In this document: positions 39,885 to 48,382 of the stretch, in pieces | Layout of the letters: every line of letters begins with the position of its first letter | How positions within the stretch are numbered: position 1 is the first letter of the stretch | Assembly: GCF_041107455.1 (NCBI RefSeq) | Contig: NZ_JBGBPY010000002.1 | Location: 1-59,143, forward strand | DNA from: Rhodanobacter humi | GTDB taxonomy: Bacteria > Pseudomonadota > Gammaproteobacteria > Xanthomonadales > Rhodanobacteraceae | Direction: 5' to 3' | Length of the DNA: 59,143 nt | Made by a program: the position numbers and the translations under genes | The notes under the pieces: generated by a model | The model's input: the letters and a program-made list of their open reading frames with translations, nothing else | What the model was told of the DNA's origin: nothing | Database searches by the model: none

Positions 39885-41014
39885 GCCGATTCCTTCGACA
39901 GGTAATTGATCTTGACCCTCCCTGCATCCACCTCGTCATCCCCGCTGCCGTCCTCGTAGCGGATTCGCAACAGCCCGGCCGCCGAAGGCATCCGGAAGAC
40001 CACCATCGCCGCCCTACCCTCGAACTCAACCAGCATCAACGGCTTCTTCAACTTGTCGGACTCGGGCGCGTCGTCGGGGTCTTTTTCCAGGTCGGGGTTA
40101 TGCGCTGGGATACGCTGCACCTGCACGCTGCCTCGACCTTCACCAGGTTCCGATCCTGCCCCGGCATGTCCATCCTCGCCACCACCCTTTCCAGCTTTCT
40201 GCGTAGCGTCCCGATCCTTCGTACTGCCCGCCCGGTCAGCACTTGAGCCACCCTCCCCGCCCTTCGCGACGCTCTGCCCGGCCGTGGGGTCTTTGCCCTT
40301 GCCCTGGCCACCTTCAGCATCGCCTGCCGCCCCGGCAATGCCACCCTTCTTGCCTTTCAGAGCGTCGCCGAGTGCGGCGATCGTTTTGCGAGTGACTTCC
40401 TCGGTTGTGGCGCACCAGTCCTGCACCTGCTCCGGGTACTTGTCGTGGAGCTTCACCAGGTCATGCAGATACTGCGCCGACGTACAGCGGCCAGTGCTGT
40501 ACAGGTCTTCAATGCAGACGGGCGCGTCGATCAGTGCAGAATGCCAAGTGATGACGGCATTGTCCTTTCCCAGCTTCTTCGCGATCTCGCTCTTCTTCGC
40601 GCCCTCGGCCAGCTTCTTCTTGATGAACATCGCCAATTCCATTGGCTTCAGGTCTGCGCGCTGGATGTTCTCGACCACTTGGTCATAGTCGTCATGTGCG
40701 TTGTCGACGAACGCTGGAATGTCGGCCAGCCCAAGCGCCTTGGATGCGCGATAGCGCCGCGCCCCATAGTTCAGCAGCCAGCGCCCGGAAACGTCCGGGT
40801 TCGGGCGTACAGAAACCGGCGTCTTGACGCCGCTGCGGGCGATGCTCGCCTGAAGCGCCTGCATTTCGTCCTCGGGAAACTCCGTGCGCGGCTGGTGCGG
40901 ATCTTCGTCAATGTCAGCCAGCGCGATCCGTGGCGCTTCGCGTGGCGTGCCATCGTCAATAGCGGCAGCAACCGGCGTAGCCGGCGCATTCAGTGCAGAC
41001 AGGTCTAGTGCCAT
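39881..41014 (-). CDS. parB: ParB/KorB-like partition protein
   Basis: A 377-aa protein. The N-terminal ParB nuclease-fold motifs (DEDPHQPRTEFPEDEMQALQ, then NYGARRYRASKALG) precede a KorB-type helix-turn-helix region (KKSEIAKKLGKDNAVITWHS). A Gly/Glu-rich linker (~235-310) leads to a C-terminal SH3-like dimer domain (LVEFEGRAAMVVFRMPS). It binds centromere sites with ParA and may repress backbone promoters as KorB does. GGGAG precedes ATG 41014, which overlaps the parA stop by one base. Confidence 0.9.
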   Translation of the reverse strand: MALDLSALNAPATPVAAAIDDGTPREAPRIALADIDEDPHQPRTEFPEDEMQALQASIARSGVKTPVSVRPNPDVSGRWLLNYGARRYRASKALGLADIPAFVDNAHDDYDQVVENIQRADLKPMELAMFIKKKLAEGAKKSEIAKKLGKDNAVITWHSALIDAPVCIEDLYSTGRCTSAQYLHDLVKLHDKYPEQVQDWCATTEEVTRKTIAALGDALKGKKGGIAGAAGDAEGGQGKGKDPTAGQSVAKGGEGGSSADRAGSTKDRDATQKAGKGGGEDGHAGAGSEPGEGRGSVQVQRIPAHNPDLEKDPDDAPESDKLKKPLMLVEFEGRAAMVVFRMPSAAGLLRIRYEDGSGDDEVDAGRVKINYLSKESA

Positions 41015-42198
41015 TACAGGACTCCCATAGTCGAAGCGATTTTCTCGAAGGTCGGTTTGATCTGGGCCCATGCCTCCCGGCCGCTTGTCTTGCCGAGCTT
41101 CCACACCGGAATCCCGGCCGCCTGGGCTTCCGGTATCGCCGTGGACTTCTTGATGGCGGCGTAACCATTCCCGGTCGCGATCATCAAGCTGGCAAACGCC
41201 GCCGCGAGATCCTTTAGGTTCTCGCGCTGGAACGGCGTGGGCTCAACCAGATTCGGAAGAATCCCGATCAGCTTCAGCTTCGGGTTGATCGTCGCTTGAA
41301 TCTTCCGAATGCCAATGCTGTCGTGGTTGAGCAAATCACCGATACCGTCAATCGCTTCCTGATTAAGCTGGATCGGCGACAAGACGAAATCAGCCACGAC
41401 CAAAGAGGCGAGTTGGCGAATGTCGGGGTTGGGATTGGTGTCGATGATGCAGACGTCAAAATCCGCGTCCACGGCCTTCAAGAAAGCCTGCAGGTTGCTC
41501 GCGAAGAGGTTGTGCGCCTGCTTGCCTTGAACCTCCATGCCGAGCAATTCAGCGTTGTCCGCAGCCAGCAGCACGAACGGTTCATCTTCGACGCCTTTCA
41601 CCTTGGCGGTCAGCACACGGCTGGCTGGAATCTGTGAGACGGTCGCGATGCCGCCAGTGCGCAGCGCCTTCGATGAATTGCGCTGGTGATCGAAGTCGAT
41701 CACCAGGACGCGCTTACCGACGATCAGCTGCAGGTAGTACGCCAGCTGGACGGCGACGGCAGACTTGCCCACACCTCCTTTCTGGTTTGCCATGACGATA
41801 GTTTTCATGCCGGGTCGACCCTCTAAGTAGTTGCGCAACGTGGATTCGGAAACAGCAGCGCCGCCTTCCATGAGGTAGGTAAGGATCTGCTCTACGGAAT
41901 AACCCTTGGCCTGGAGCGTGCGGATCTCGGTGTCGCGTTCGCGCAGGGCGAGGATGGAAGAGGGCGGCTCGCTGCGAATAAACTCAGCCAACCGATCCTT
42001 CTCGACCTTCTTGATGAACCGCGAACGTAAGGTGTTGGCGTTCTGTGGTCGCATGTCGAAAGCAGCTGCCACTTCGGCCAGCTGCCGCCCCTCGACAAGC
42101 AACGCGTGGACAACACCTAAAGAACGCTCCGACCACTGGCACCGGGATGCGACGCGCTGAAAGCGCGCCTCATCTATGCGGGTCAGGGTAGGGCGCAT
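41014..42198 (-). CDS. parA: ParA ATPase with in-frame KorA-like N-terminal domain
   Basis: A 394-aa protein. Residues ~5-70 resemble the RP4 KorA/TrfB repressor (HALLVEGRQLAEVAAAFDMR aligns with its recognition region). A helical linker (~90-130) follows, then a ParA ATPase starting MKTIVMANQKGGVGKS at Met133 with deviant Walker A and a VCIIDTNPN Walker B region. Met133 (41808) has AGAGGG upstream and could start a short ParA of 264 aa, paralleling the IncC1/IncC2 pair of IncP. It probably represses its own operon and drives partition. Confidence 0.88.
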   Translation of the reverse strand: MRPTLTRIDEARFQRVASRCQWSERSLGVVHALLVEGRQLAEVAAAFDMRPQNANTLRSRFIKKVEKDRLAEFIRSEPPSSILALRERDTEIRTLQAKGYSVEQILTYLMEGGAAVSESTLRNYLEGRPGMKTIVMANQKGGVGKSAVAVQLAYYLQLIVGKRVLVIDFDHQRNSSKALRTGGIATVSQIPASRVLTAKVKGVEDEPFVLLAADNAELLGMEVQGKQAHNLFASNLQAFLKAVDADFDVCIIDTNPNPDIRQLASLVVADFVLSPIQLNQEAIDGIGDLLNHDSIGIRKIQATINPKLKLIGILPNLVEPTPFQRENLKDLAAAFASLMIATGNGYAAIKKSTAIPEAQAAGIPVWKLGKTSGREAWAQIKPTFEKIASTMGVL

Positions 42199-42201
42199 GG
42201 G

Positions 42202-42558
42202 TTACCGTGCCGCCTGGGCGAACTGCTCCCGCTTCTCTTTGCCGGGTGCCCCGAACTGGAAATCCTCGACGAGGAAGTTGAAGTCGTACACGTCCTCGCC
42301 GTTCCTCTGGTAGTTGTTGTTCTCGATCCTGGCGAACACCACCAGCTGATCGCCCTTCATCGCGTTCTTGGCGATGGCTTCAGCCTTCCCGCGAAAAGCC
42401 GTGAACTGGATCGCCACCGACCGCTCTTTCGCCTCACCGCTGGCATCCTTGCCGGCATACTCGTTTGCAATCAGCGTGAACTTGGCCACGGCACGATCAC
42501 CAGCGCCGGTCAGAGACGCGGCCTTGGCGAGATTCCCGACGAACATAAGCTGCTGCAT
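42202..42558 (-). CDS. ssb: Plasmid single-stranded DNA-binding protein
   Basis: A 118-aa OB-fold protein (KFTLIANEYAG, then RSVAIQFTAFRGKAEAIAKN and YDFNFLVEDFQFG). It lacks the acidic tail of chromosomal SSB. It protects incoming or replicating single strands. CAGGAG precedes ATG 42558. First gene of the ssb-parA-parB-DUF192 operon and located in the leading region, as on many conjugative plasmids. Confidence 0.88.
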   Translation of the reverse strand: MQQLMFVGNLAKAASLTGAGDRAVAKFTLIANEYAGKDASGEAKERSVAIQFTAFRGKAEAIAKNAMKGDQLVVFARIENNNYQRNGEDVYDFNFLVEDFQFGAPGKEKREQFAQAAR

Positions 42559-42664
42559 GTGCTGAACTCCTGTAGTGGTAGCAGTCACCGCGACTGCAGT
42601 TGCAGTATATAACACAACATAACACAACATGCGCGGGACACTGCTAACGGTGCTGGCCGTTATA

Positions 42665-42683
42665 CCAAGATTCATAATCTTGG
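42665..42683. promoter_or_regulatory. 19-bp palindromic operator g
   Basis: CCAAGAT-TCATA-ATCTTGG with perfectly symmetric arms, extended to GATACCAAG on the minus strand. It lies about 107 bp upstream of ssb. The space between holds a direct repeat TAACACAACA (twice). Confidence 0.8.
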
Positions 42684-43500
42684 TATCGACCGCGCCGACC
42701 TGGCACACCTCGGCCGGACGGCCACGGCTAGGCTCGCGTGCTTCGCACGCTCGGGCCTCCCTTGCTCGCTGACGCTCGCTCTCGGCCCCGCCTGTGCGGC
42801 CTCTACGCCGTGACCGCCGTGGAAATTTCGACGGAACGTGCAAGTGACGAAAAGCGGTTTGCCGTGGAGAAAAGCAGGGCAGGCCTGCCGCGATGCTCAT
42901 GCCGCTGTCAGCGGCCCGTGGGGCTCGACTCGCGCCGACCCATCAGACGGCTACGCCTTTGGCCTGGGCGAGCCTGTACGCGCCACTGGAACGCCCCTAA
43001 CACCCGAAGATTTCCGGCTCGTCGACCTTCTTCCGCTGACCCGCTTTTTGAGGAGGGGGAGCCGCCCGCCGTAGGCGGGTGGGGGAGGGCGGTACGCCCT
43101 CCCCAGGGGGTCGAAGTTGCGACCGTAGCGCCGTAGGCGCGTAGGGAGGACAGGGGGGCGCAGCCCCCGCAACTGCTGTTGTTCTTGCTCTGGGACTTTG
43201 ATGCAGTTGCCGGCAGGAAGCCGGCTCCTTTTTGTTCTTGATCTGCCTTTCGATCCGCGTGGTGCTTGATCGGAGCGAAGGGCGGGCAGGACGCCCGACC
43301 AAGGCCGCAGCCGCAGGCTGCGGGGCGAAGCCAAGGATGGCGAAGGGTCGGCGGTGAGCCGCCCGTTTGCGAGTTATCCCCGATTTGCGCCGCGCAACTA
43401 CAGGTGCTTTTTTAGAACAGGAAAAGCATAAAGGCTTAACTACAGGGGGGCGCTGTGAAAACGGCCGCAAACCGTTGCTGCGCAAGGCTTTGGGGGCGTT
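42684..43500. other. Gene-free GC-rich region upstream of ssb and beside the origin
   Basis: No reliable gene is seen. Several hairpins occur (for example CGCCCGCCGTAGGCGGGTG near 43065 and GGGAGGGCGGTACGCCCTCCC near 43085). The last part becomes A/T-richer, with a DnaA-box-like TTATCCCCG at 43374. It forms the spacer between the par operon and the replication origin. Confidence 0.55.
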
Positions 43501-43516
43501 TTGCTGCCTCGACGGC

Positions 43517-43723
43517 GGGAGTTGTTCAGCGCACTCGCGGGAGTTGTTCAGCGCATCAGCGGGAGTTCTTCAGCGCGCTTTCTGTGGACAAGTCGAGCGA
43601 AGTTGTTGTTTTCACGCAACTTTGACTGCCGGGAGTTCTTCAGCGTGGATAAGTTGGCGAATCCACCGCCTTATCCACCGCTCGCGGGAGTTCTTCAGCG
43701 CACCTTGCGGGAGTTCTTCAGCG
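43517..43723. other. Replication origin oriV with six iterons and DnaA boxes
   Basis: Six 15-bp iterons GGGAGTTSTTCAGCG start at 43517, 43539, 43561, 43631, 43686 and 43709. The close pairs are 22-23 bp apart, two helical turns. Between them lie DnaA-box-like sequences (TGTGGACAA at 43583 and TTATCCACC at 43671). They sit directly after the repA stop and should bind RepA for initiation and copy control. Confidence 0.85.
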
Positions 43724-43738
43724 GGCTGCGGCATACCG

Positions 43739-44794
43739 CTAGAACAAGTCCGCCTGACGGGTGATGTGGGGCGGCGAGGGCGCAAGAATCAGCCCGCTGT
43801 CGGTCACTTCGACGTTGGCCTTGCTGTAGACGGTCGTGACGGCCTTCAACGCTGTAATGAAGGCCTTTTTGAAGTCGCGCACGGCCGAGGCTGTGGAGTA
43901 GGTGCTACCGAACTGGTGCATGAGGGCTTCCCACGGAATCGGCCGCGAACGCCGCTGCAGGTAGCTCATGCGGTAGGTCAGCCAGGTGTAGACGTCCATC
44001 GCCAGCGGCGAGCCGCGCAGGGCGCGGTAGGCACGCAAATCAATCGGTACTGGACGGGTGATGCACTCGCGGAAAAAACTTTCGGACAAGGAAACTTCGC
44101 TCTTCCAGGAGCCCGCCAACTCTCGCACCTGGGGAACCCAAAGTTTGTCTTCCTTGCCCTTCTGCAGATCCGTGTCGGGTACGGTTTCATCAAGCCCGAG
44201 TGCGTCTGCAAAGTCGTCCGCGAGCTGCAAGCCGTCAGCGATCATCACGTTGCGCAACCGGAAGCCTCGTCCTTCCAGCCCGCCGCTGTACTGCGCCGTG
44301 ATGAGCGAGCCGAAGAGGCGCTTCATTTGCTCGGTAACGCGTGTGGCGGTGCCACGCGCCCCGCCGCTGCTGCTGCGCACTTCCAGCACGTCGCGCAAGA
44401 ACTGCGATAGCGAGTCGCCCAGCTCGATCACGGGCGACTTTGTTCGTACCGCCTCGGTGGCCACCCACGACATGAGCAACCGCGGATAGATGCCGAACGG
44501 AATGCCGCCCTCGTAACCGGCCACGATACGTAACGCGAAATCACCGTTCTGCCGCTTGAAAACGTCCGCCTTCGGATCTTTGTAAGGCATCGTCGCCAGC
44601 ACCAGGGCGCGGGCCATAAAGCCCACGGAACCGGCGCTCTTCGCGTCCTCATTCTCGATGTGGAACTGTTCTTCGATGGCATCCTTGACCCACTGAGGCA
44701 TCTTGCCTGAGCGGTAATCAATTTCCGTTGGCGCAATCGCCTTCGCGGCTGGCTTTTTGGCCTTTGTGCCGCTGGGCTTTTTGTGTGCCGGCAT
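43739..44794 (-). CDS. repA: RepA replication initiator
   Basis: A 351-aa protein of the plasmid-encoded RepA family (PF04796-like): a Lys/Pro/Ala-rich N-terminus, then conserved blocks such as ARALVLATMPYKDPKADVFK, FALRIVAGYEGGIPFGIYPR and GTATRVTEQMKRLFGSLITA. A winged-helix region binds the iterons just downstream of the gene. ATG 44794 is chosen because AAGGA lies 8 bp upstream; an ATG 24 bp earlier is in frame. Related RepA proteins are typical of pXF51/PromA-like plasmids. Confidence 0.85.
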   Translation of the reverse strand: MPAHKKPSGTKAKKPAAKAIAPTEIDYRSGKMPQWVKDAIEEQFHIENEDAKSAGSVGFMARALVLATMPYKDPKADVFKRQNGDFALRIVAGYEGGIPFGIYPRLLMSWVATEAVRTKSPVIELGDSLSQFLRDVLEVRSSSGGARGTATRVTEQMKRLFGSLITAQYSGGLEGRGFRLRNVMIADGLQLADDFADALGLDETVPDTDLQKGKEDKLWVPQVRELAGSWKSEVSLSESFFRECITRPVPIDLRAYRALRGSPLAMDVYTWLTYRMSYLQRRSRPIPWEALMHQFGSTYSTASAVRDFKKAFITALKAVTTVYSKANVEVTDSGLILAPSPPHITRQADLF

Positions 44795-44827
44795 TGGTCT
44801 GTCCTTGCTTTCGTTCATGGTCGATGT

Positions 44828-44867
44828 GGTGACACGTTCGGCGCCTGGCCAGCTGCAAACTGTCACC
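44828..44867. repeat. 40-bp palindrome-ended repeat P13
   Basis: GGTGACA and TGTCACC arms; centre GGCGCCTGGCCAGCTGCAAA. It lies between csrA and repA and is one bracket of the csrA module. Confidence 0.85.
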
Positions 44868-44875
44868 ATTGCGAA

Positions 44876-45073
44876 TCACCGCCGCTGCGGTGCCTGCAGC
44901 TGATGCGCGTCGCCTTCGTGGATGCGCCTGTAAATCTCTTCGCGATGCACTTCAACATTGGCCGGTGCTGCAATCCCGATCCTGACCTGTGTTCCTTTGA
45001 CGCCTAAAACGGTCACCGTAATGTCGTTGCCGATGTTGAGGGTTTCGCCTACGCGACGAGTGAGAATAAGCAT
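44876..45073 (-). CDS. csrA: Plasmid-encoded CsrA/RsmA translational regulator
   Basis: A 65-aa protein with the full CsrA sequence pattern: [20 protein letters not shown] at the start and the RNA-binding [10 protein letters not shown] segment with the key Arg. CsrA dimers bind GGA motifs in mRNA leaders and repress or stabilise them. On a plasmid it could retune host mRNAs or plasmid transfer genes. AAGGAG lies upstream. The gene is tightly bracketed by repeats P13 and P14. Confidence 0.93.
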   Translation of the reverse strand: MLILTRRVGETLNIGNDITVTVLGVKGTQVRIGIAAPANVEVHREEIYRRIHEGDAHQLQAPQRR

Positions 45074-45113
45074 GGGTACGGCTCCTTGTGTGTGACTTCC
45101 GCTGGGTAATGAT

Positions 45114-45153
45114 GGTGACGGATCTCGCCGGCGATCGCGCCGATTCTGTCACC
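45114..45153. repeat. 40-bp palindrome-ended repeat P14
   Basis: GGTGACG and TGTCACC arms; centre GATCTCGCCGGCGATCGCGC. It contains the stop codon of the truncated gene next to it and is the second bracket of csrA. Confidence 0.85.
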
Positions 45154-45291
45154 ATCGCTCGGTCAGCAGGCCTTGCGCCCGCTTCAAAGTGTTGTGCGCC
45201 TCATGCAAGTTCGACTGCATGAGCTTGTGCTGTCGGTTCAGATCATCGAACTCTTTGCCACGCTGGATACCGTCACGGGCCGCTTGAATCT
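45149..45291 (-). pseudogene. 3' remnant of a gene cut by the transposon
   Basis: About 46 codons remain in frame up to the left terminal repeat (GKEFDDLNRQHKLMQSNLHE, coiled-coil-like, ending LLTERW). The reading frame runs on into the terminal repeat with unrelated residues. The matching 5' part is not found on the other side of the transposon at 7645, so flanking DNA was lost or rearranged. Confidence 0.7.
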
Positions 45292-45330
45292 GGGGTTCGG
45301 GGAGCAATGGAACGGAAAACCGGGATAAGG
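45292..45330 (+). repeat. Left terminal inverted repeat of the large transposon
   Basis: Begins GGGGTTCGGGGAGCAATGG and ends GGGATAAGG; pairs with 7606-7644 over 39 bp with one mismatch. It lies 58 bp beyond the tnpA stop, the usual Tn3-family position. Confidence 0.9.
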
Positions 45331-45388
45331 GAAAATTACCACTTAAAAACATTGATTTAGATGTTTTTCGGATGATGACATCTCCCCG

Positions 45389-48382
45389 TCAGTCATCCTC
45401 GCCATCGTCCGGATTCCGTAACGGACGCAACTCCCCGCGGGCTACGGCCTCGGGCACGGCAAAGGAATACCGTCCAAGCATGTTGATGTGGTCGTGGGTT
45501 AGCGGCGAGAGTCGTGCGACATCCTCATCGCGTACGGGAAAGCCTTCTTGACGTAACTGGTCCAATGCCGCCTCCATGTAGATGGTGTTCCACAAGACAA
45601 CCATGTTGAGTACCAGACCCAGCGCCCCTAGCTGGTCCTCCTGACCTTCTTGGTAGCGCTGCCGAAGTTCGCCGCGTTTTCCATGAAAGATCGCACGCGC
45701 AACGCTGTGGCGTCCTTCACCGCGATTGAGCTGAGTCAGTGTTCCGCGTCGTTTCGCTTCGTCGTCGATATAGGTCAGCGTATGTAGCGTTTTTTCAATC
45801 CTTCCAAACTCCGCCAATGCTTGTGCCAGGCGAGTGGGACGGTCGCCAATCTGCAAGGTCCGCATGATGCCGTTTGCCGATACGCACCCCAGTTTCAACG
45901 AGCCCACGAGCCGCAGAATGTCATCCCACTGCTGCTCGATCAATGGCATGTTCACACGCTGGCGTGCCACGGCGTTGAGATCACCATAGTCCGCCTGCGC
46001 ATCAATACGCCAAAACCGCGTGCCGCCGACATCGGCCAAGCGCGGACAGAATCGATACCCCAATAGACGGAATAATCCAAACACCACATCGCTGTAGGCG
46101 CCGGTGTCGGTCATGATCTGGGTCGGTTGCAATTCGGTCGGCTGTTCCAGCACGACGCCCAGCAAGATCAAGCTGTCGCGTAACGTGCCCGGCACGGTGA
46201 TGTCATTGAGGCCGCTGAACTGATCAGAGATCAGGTTGTACCAAGTCACGCCGCGCTCTCGACCAAAATACTTCGGGTTGGCGGCGGCATGGACGGTGCG
46301 CACGGGAACGACGAAGCGCATGCCGTCGGCCGAAGCCACCTCTCCCCCTCCCCACTGCTGGGCGAGTACCAAGCGGTTCTGGGCCGCCACCAAGATGGCA
46401 TTGGCCGGTGTGATGGTGTCGTTGCGGAAGTAATTCTGGTCGACCCACGACAGACGCGACCGCTTCAGGGCGGCCATATCCGAGCGAATGAGTGGTTCGA
46501 ATCCGGTATTGCTCGCTTCGGCCAGCAAGACGGCGCAGATACTGATCGGGAGATCCGCGGCGCGAGCGGAGCGTTCAGTGAGATGCGTGAAGGCATCGGT
46601 GAAACCGGTACGCGCGGCGATCTCCAGCAAAATTTCCTCGATGTCCACACGCGGAAGACGCGCATTGACCGCGGTGCGCAATGCCAGAAGGGACGCGGGT
46701 TCTTCGAGCTTGTCGAGGGAACTGACGACCAATTCGTTCGTTCCTTCGAAGCGCACGGCTGGGTTGTCCGGCAGTCGGGAAGCGACTGCTCGATAGGTGT
46801 CATCCAGTTCTTTGGTGATCGCGAGGAGCGTCGGCGAGGGTGTCGGTGATAGACCCAGCGTGCGGCAAATGATGGGACGCGCGGTTTCCCATTCATTGCC
46901 GTTGAGCAAGCCTGCGCGCGGATCGGCATACTTCCAGCTGGGAGCGACGAACACGTCACGTCGGCGCAATGACGTGTACAGTTCATCGAGCACGCAGAAG
47001 GTATAGGCCCGGTGATCGATACTGCCGTCCTCGCGTACTGCATAGCGCTGCCAGCGTTTGCGAATCACCTCGCGAGGGACATCGTCATCGACCTTGAATC
47101 GTCCGGGGTGCGTACGAAGCCACTCATAGGCAGCAACAACCGCCTCACCCGCCGGACTTGCTCCGAAACGAAGGTTCTCCAAGACGAAGGGCAGAAAGCG
47201 GCGAATGCGTCGGTAGCGCTCACTCAGTTCGCTATAAAACACATCGTCGGGTGGCCGCACCAAGTTGCTCACTTCCTGAAGCGCCCGTGCAAGGATGTCA
47301 CGAGGCACCTTGGCGAACAGCGTCTTGCGCAACGTCTTGTCAGGGAGTGTGGTGTCCAACACCACTTGGCAGGCATCGGCCAATAGGGTGGCAGCCCGAT
47401 CAAGGTCTTTCAGCGTGCGCAAACGCGTCTTTCGATCCTCTTTCCGTGCCGTGGCAAATACGTCCCGCAGTAGCATTTCCAAGACTTCGACGGCATCGTC
47501 GTGCGCGGTGGCTTCCAGGCAGTGCACGAAAGCTACCAGGGTGGCCAAGCGCCGAATATCGGGCAAACGGCTAACCGCGCTGGCTTTGGCAGCTCCCGCA
47601 AAGCGGGCCAGTGCCGTGACTCGACTGGCCGGAAGATGGGCTACGGTAGGTAGCTCGATGCCGAGTTCGCGGACCACCTGCAGCCGGGTCAGCGCTTGGA
47701 TGAGTGACGGGCCACTGACTCGGACGGGACCTGATCGCAGCTGATCCAGATGCGAATTTCGGCTGCCGGCCGGCACGGTCAGCAAGCGCTCCAGTCGTTC
47801 GCGCTGCTCATCGGAGAGGCTGGTTCCCAATCGCCGCCATAGGTGCTCTTCGACGCGACTCTTTACACGGGCGACAAACCGTTCGAGCGTGCTGCGACCG
47901 GGCAGCAGCACCTTATGTGTCAAGAGCCATGCCGTTGCCCGCTCAAACAGAACGCTGGGTCGCTCCGTTCCCGTCCAGCACAACGCATACAGCCAACGCC
48001 CCAATCGAAAGCCGACGGACGGTTCGGTGATTTCGACAAAGCCGCAATGACGACGAATATCACTCTGATGATCCCATCGTAGCTCCCCCGTGCGATAGCC
48101 ATGGAGGGAGGGATCGGTGTCCGTAATCCCCAACTGTTTGGCAACGGTGGACAGCACCAGCGAAGGAAGATCCAGTGGGTCATCGAGGAACGCGCCAAGG
48201 TAACGGAGTGTCGTGAGCTGTAACGCGATACCTAGACGATTCGCGTGGCCGCGCCTGCGAGCGATATACACACGATCTGCATCGTCGAGATGGAAATAGC
48301 GCGCCAAATCATCGCTGGAAGGTGGGCCGTTGTATCGACCATAGCTCTCACGTTGTTCCTCGGTGACGTAGCTCACAGGCAT
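45389..48382 (-). CDS. tnpA: Tn3-family transposase
   Basis: A 997-aa transposase of full family length. The N-terminal DUF4158-like domain (residues ~1-170, VYIARRRGHANRLGIALQLT) is followed by the DDE catalytic core: Asp in SADGMRFVVP, Asp in IMTDTGAYSD, and Glu in YQEGQEDQLGALGLVLN. It carries out replicative transposition, with cointegrates resolved by TnpS/TnpT. ATG 48382 is chosen for its GGAAGAAG site; 25 further codons upstream are open. Appears intact. Confidence 0.94.
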   Translation of the reverse strand: MPVSYVTEEQRESYGRYNGPPSSDDLARYFHLDDADRVYIARRRGHANRLGIALQLTTLRYLGAFLDDPLDLPSLVLSTVAKQLGITDTDPSLHGYRTGELRWDHQSDIRRHCGFVEITEPSVGFRLGRWLYALCWTGTERPSVLFERATAWLLTHKVLLPGRSTLERFVARVKSRVEEHLWRRLGTSLSDEQRERLERLLTVPAGSRNSHLDQLRSGPVRVSGPSLIQALTRLQVVRELGIELPTVAHLPASRVTALARFAGAAKASAVSRLPDIRRLATLVAFVHCLEATAHDDAVEVLEMLLRDVFATARKEDRKTRLRTLKDLDRAATLLADACQVVLDTTLPDKTLRKTLFAKVPRDILARALQEVSNLVRPPDDVFYSELSERYRRIRRFLPFVLENLRFGASPAGEAVVAAYEWLRTHPGRFKVDDDVPREVIRKRWQRYAVREDGSIDHRAYTFCVLDELYTSLRRRDVFVAPSWKYADPRAGLLNGNEWETARPIICRTLGLSPTPSPTLLAITKELDDTYRAVASRLPDNPAVRFEGTNELVVSSLDKLEEPASLLALRTAVNARLPRVDIEEILLEIAARTGFTDAFTHLTERSARAADLPISICAVLLAEASNTGFEPLIRSDMAALKRSRLSWVDQNYFRNDTITPANAILVAAQNRLVLAQQWGGGEVASADGMRFVVPVRTVHAAANPKYFGRERGVTWYNLISDQFSGLNDITVPGTLRDSLILLGVVLEQPTELQPTQIMTDTGAYSDVVFGLFRLLGYRFCPRLADVGGTRFWRIDAQADYGDLNAVARQRVNMPLIEQQWDDILRLVGSLKLGCVSANGIMRTLQIGDRPTRLAQALAEFGRIEKTLHTLTYIDDEAKRRGTLTQLNRGEGRHSVARAIFHGKRGELRQRYQEGQEDQLGALGLVLNMVVLWNTIYMEAALDQLRQEGFPVRDEDVARLSPLTHDHINMLGRYSFAVPEAVARGELRPLRNPDDGEDD

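Noticed and set aside
42738-43485. Overlapping frames between ssb and the origin
   Set aside because: Arg/Pro-rich in every frame, no ribosome sites; consistent with GC-rich non-coding DNA.
45287-45302. Alternative transposon boundary at the inner GGGGAGC to recover a target duplication
   Set aside because: Flanks at that boundary (ggttc and aaacc) are not direct repeats either, and the match extends outward to the outer GGGG.
7606-45330. Transposon occupying 7645-45291 instead of the complementary arc
   Set aside because: The GGGG outer ends, the tnpA stop position and the tnpS/tnpT position all orient the element across the window ends.
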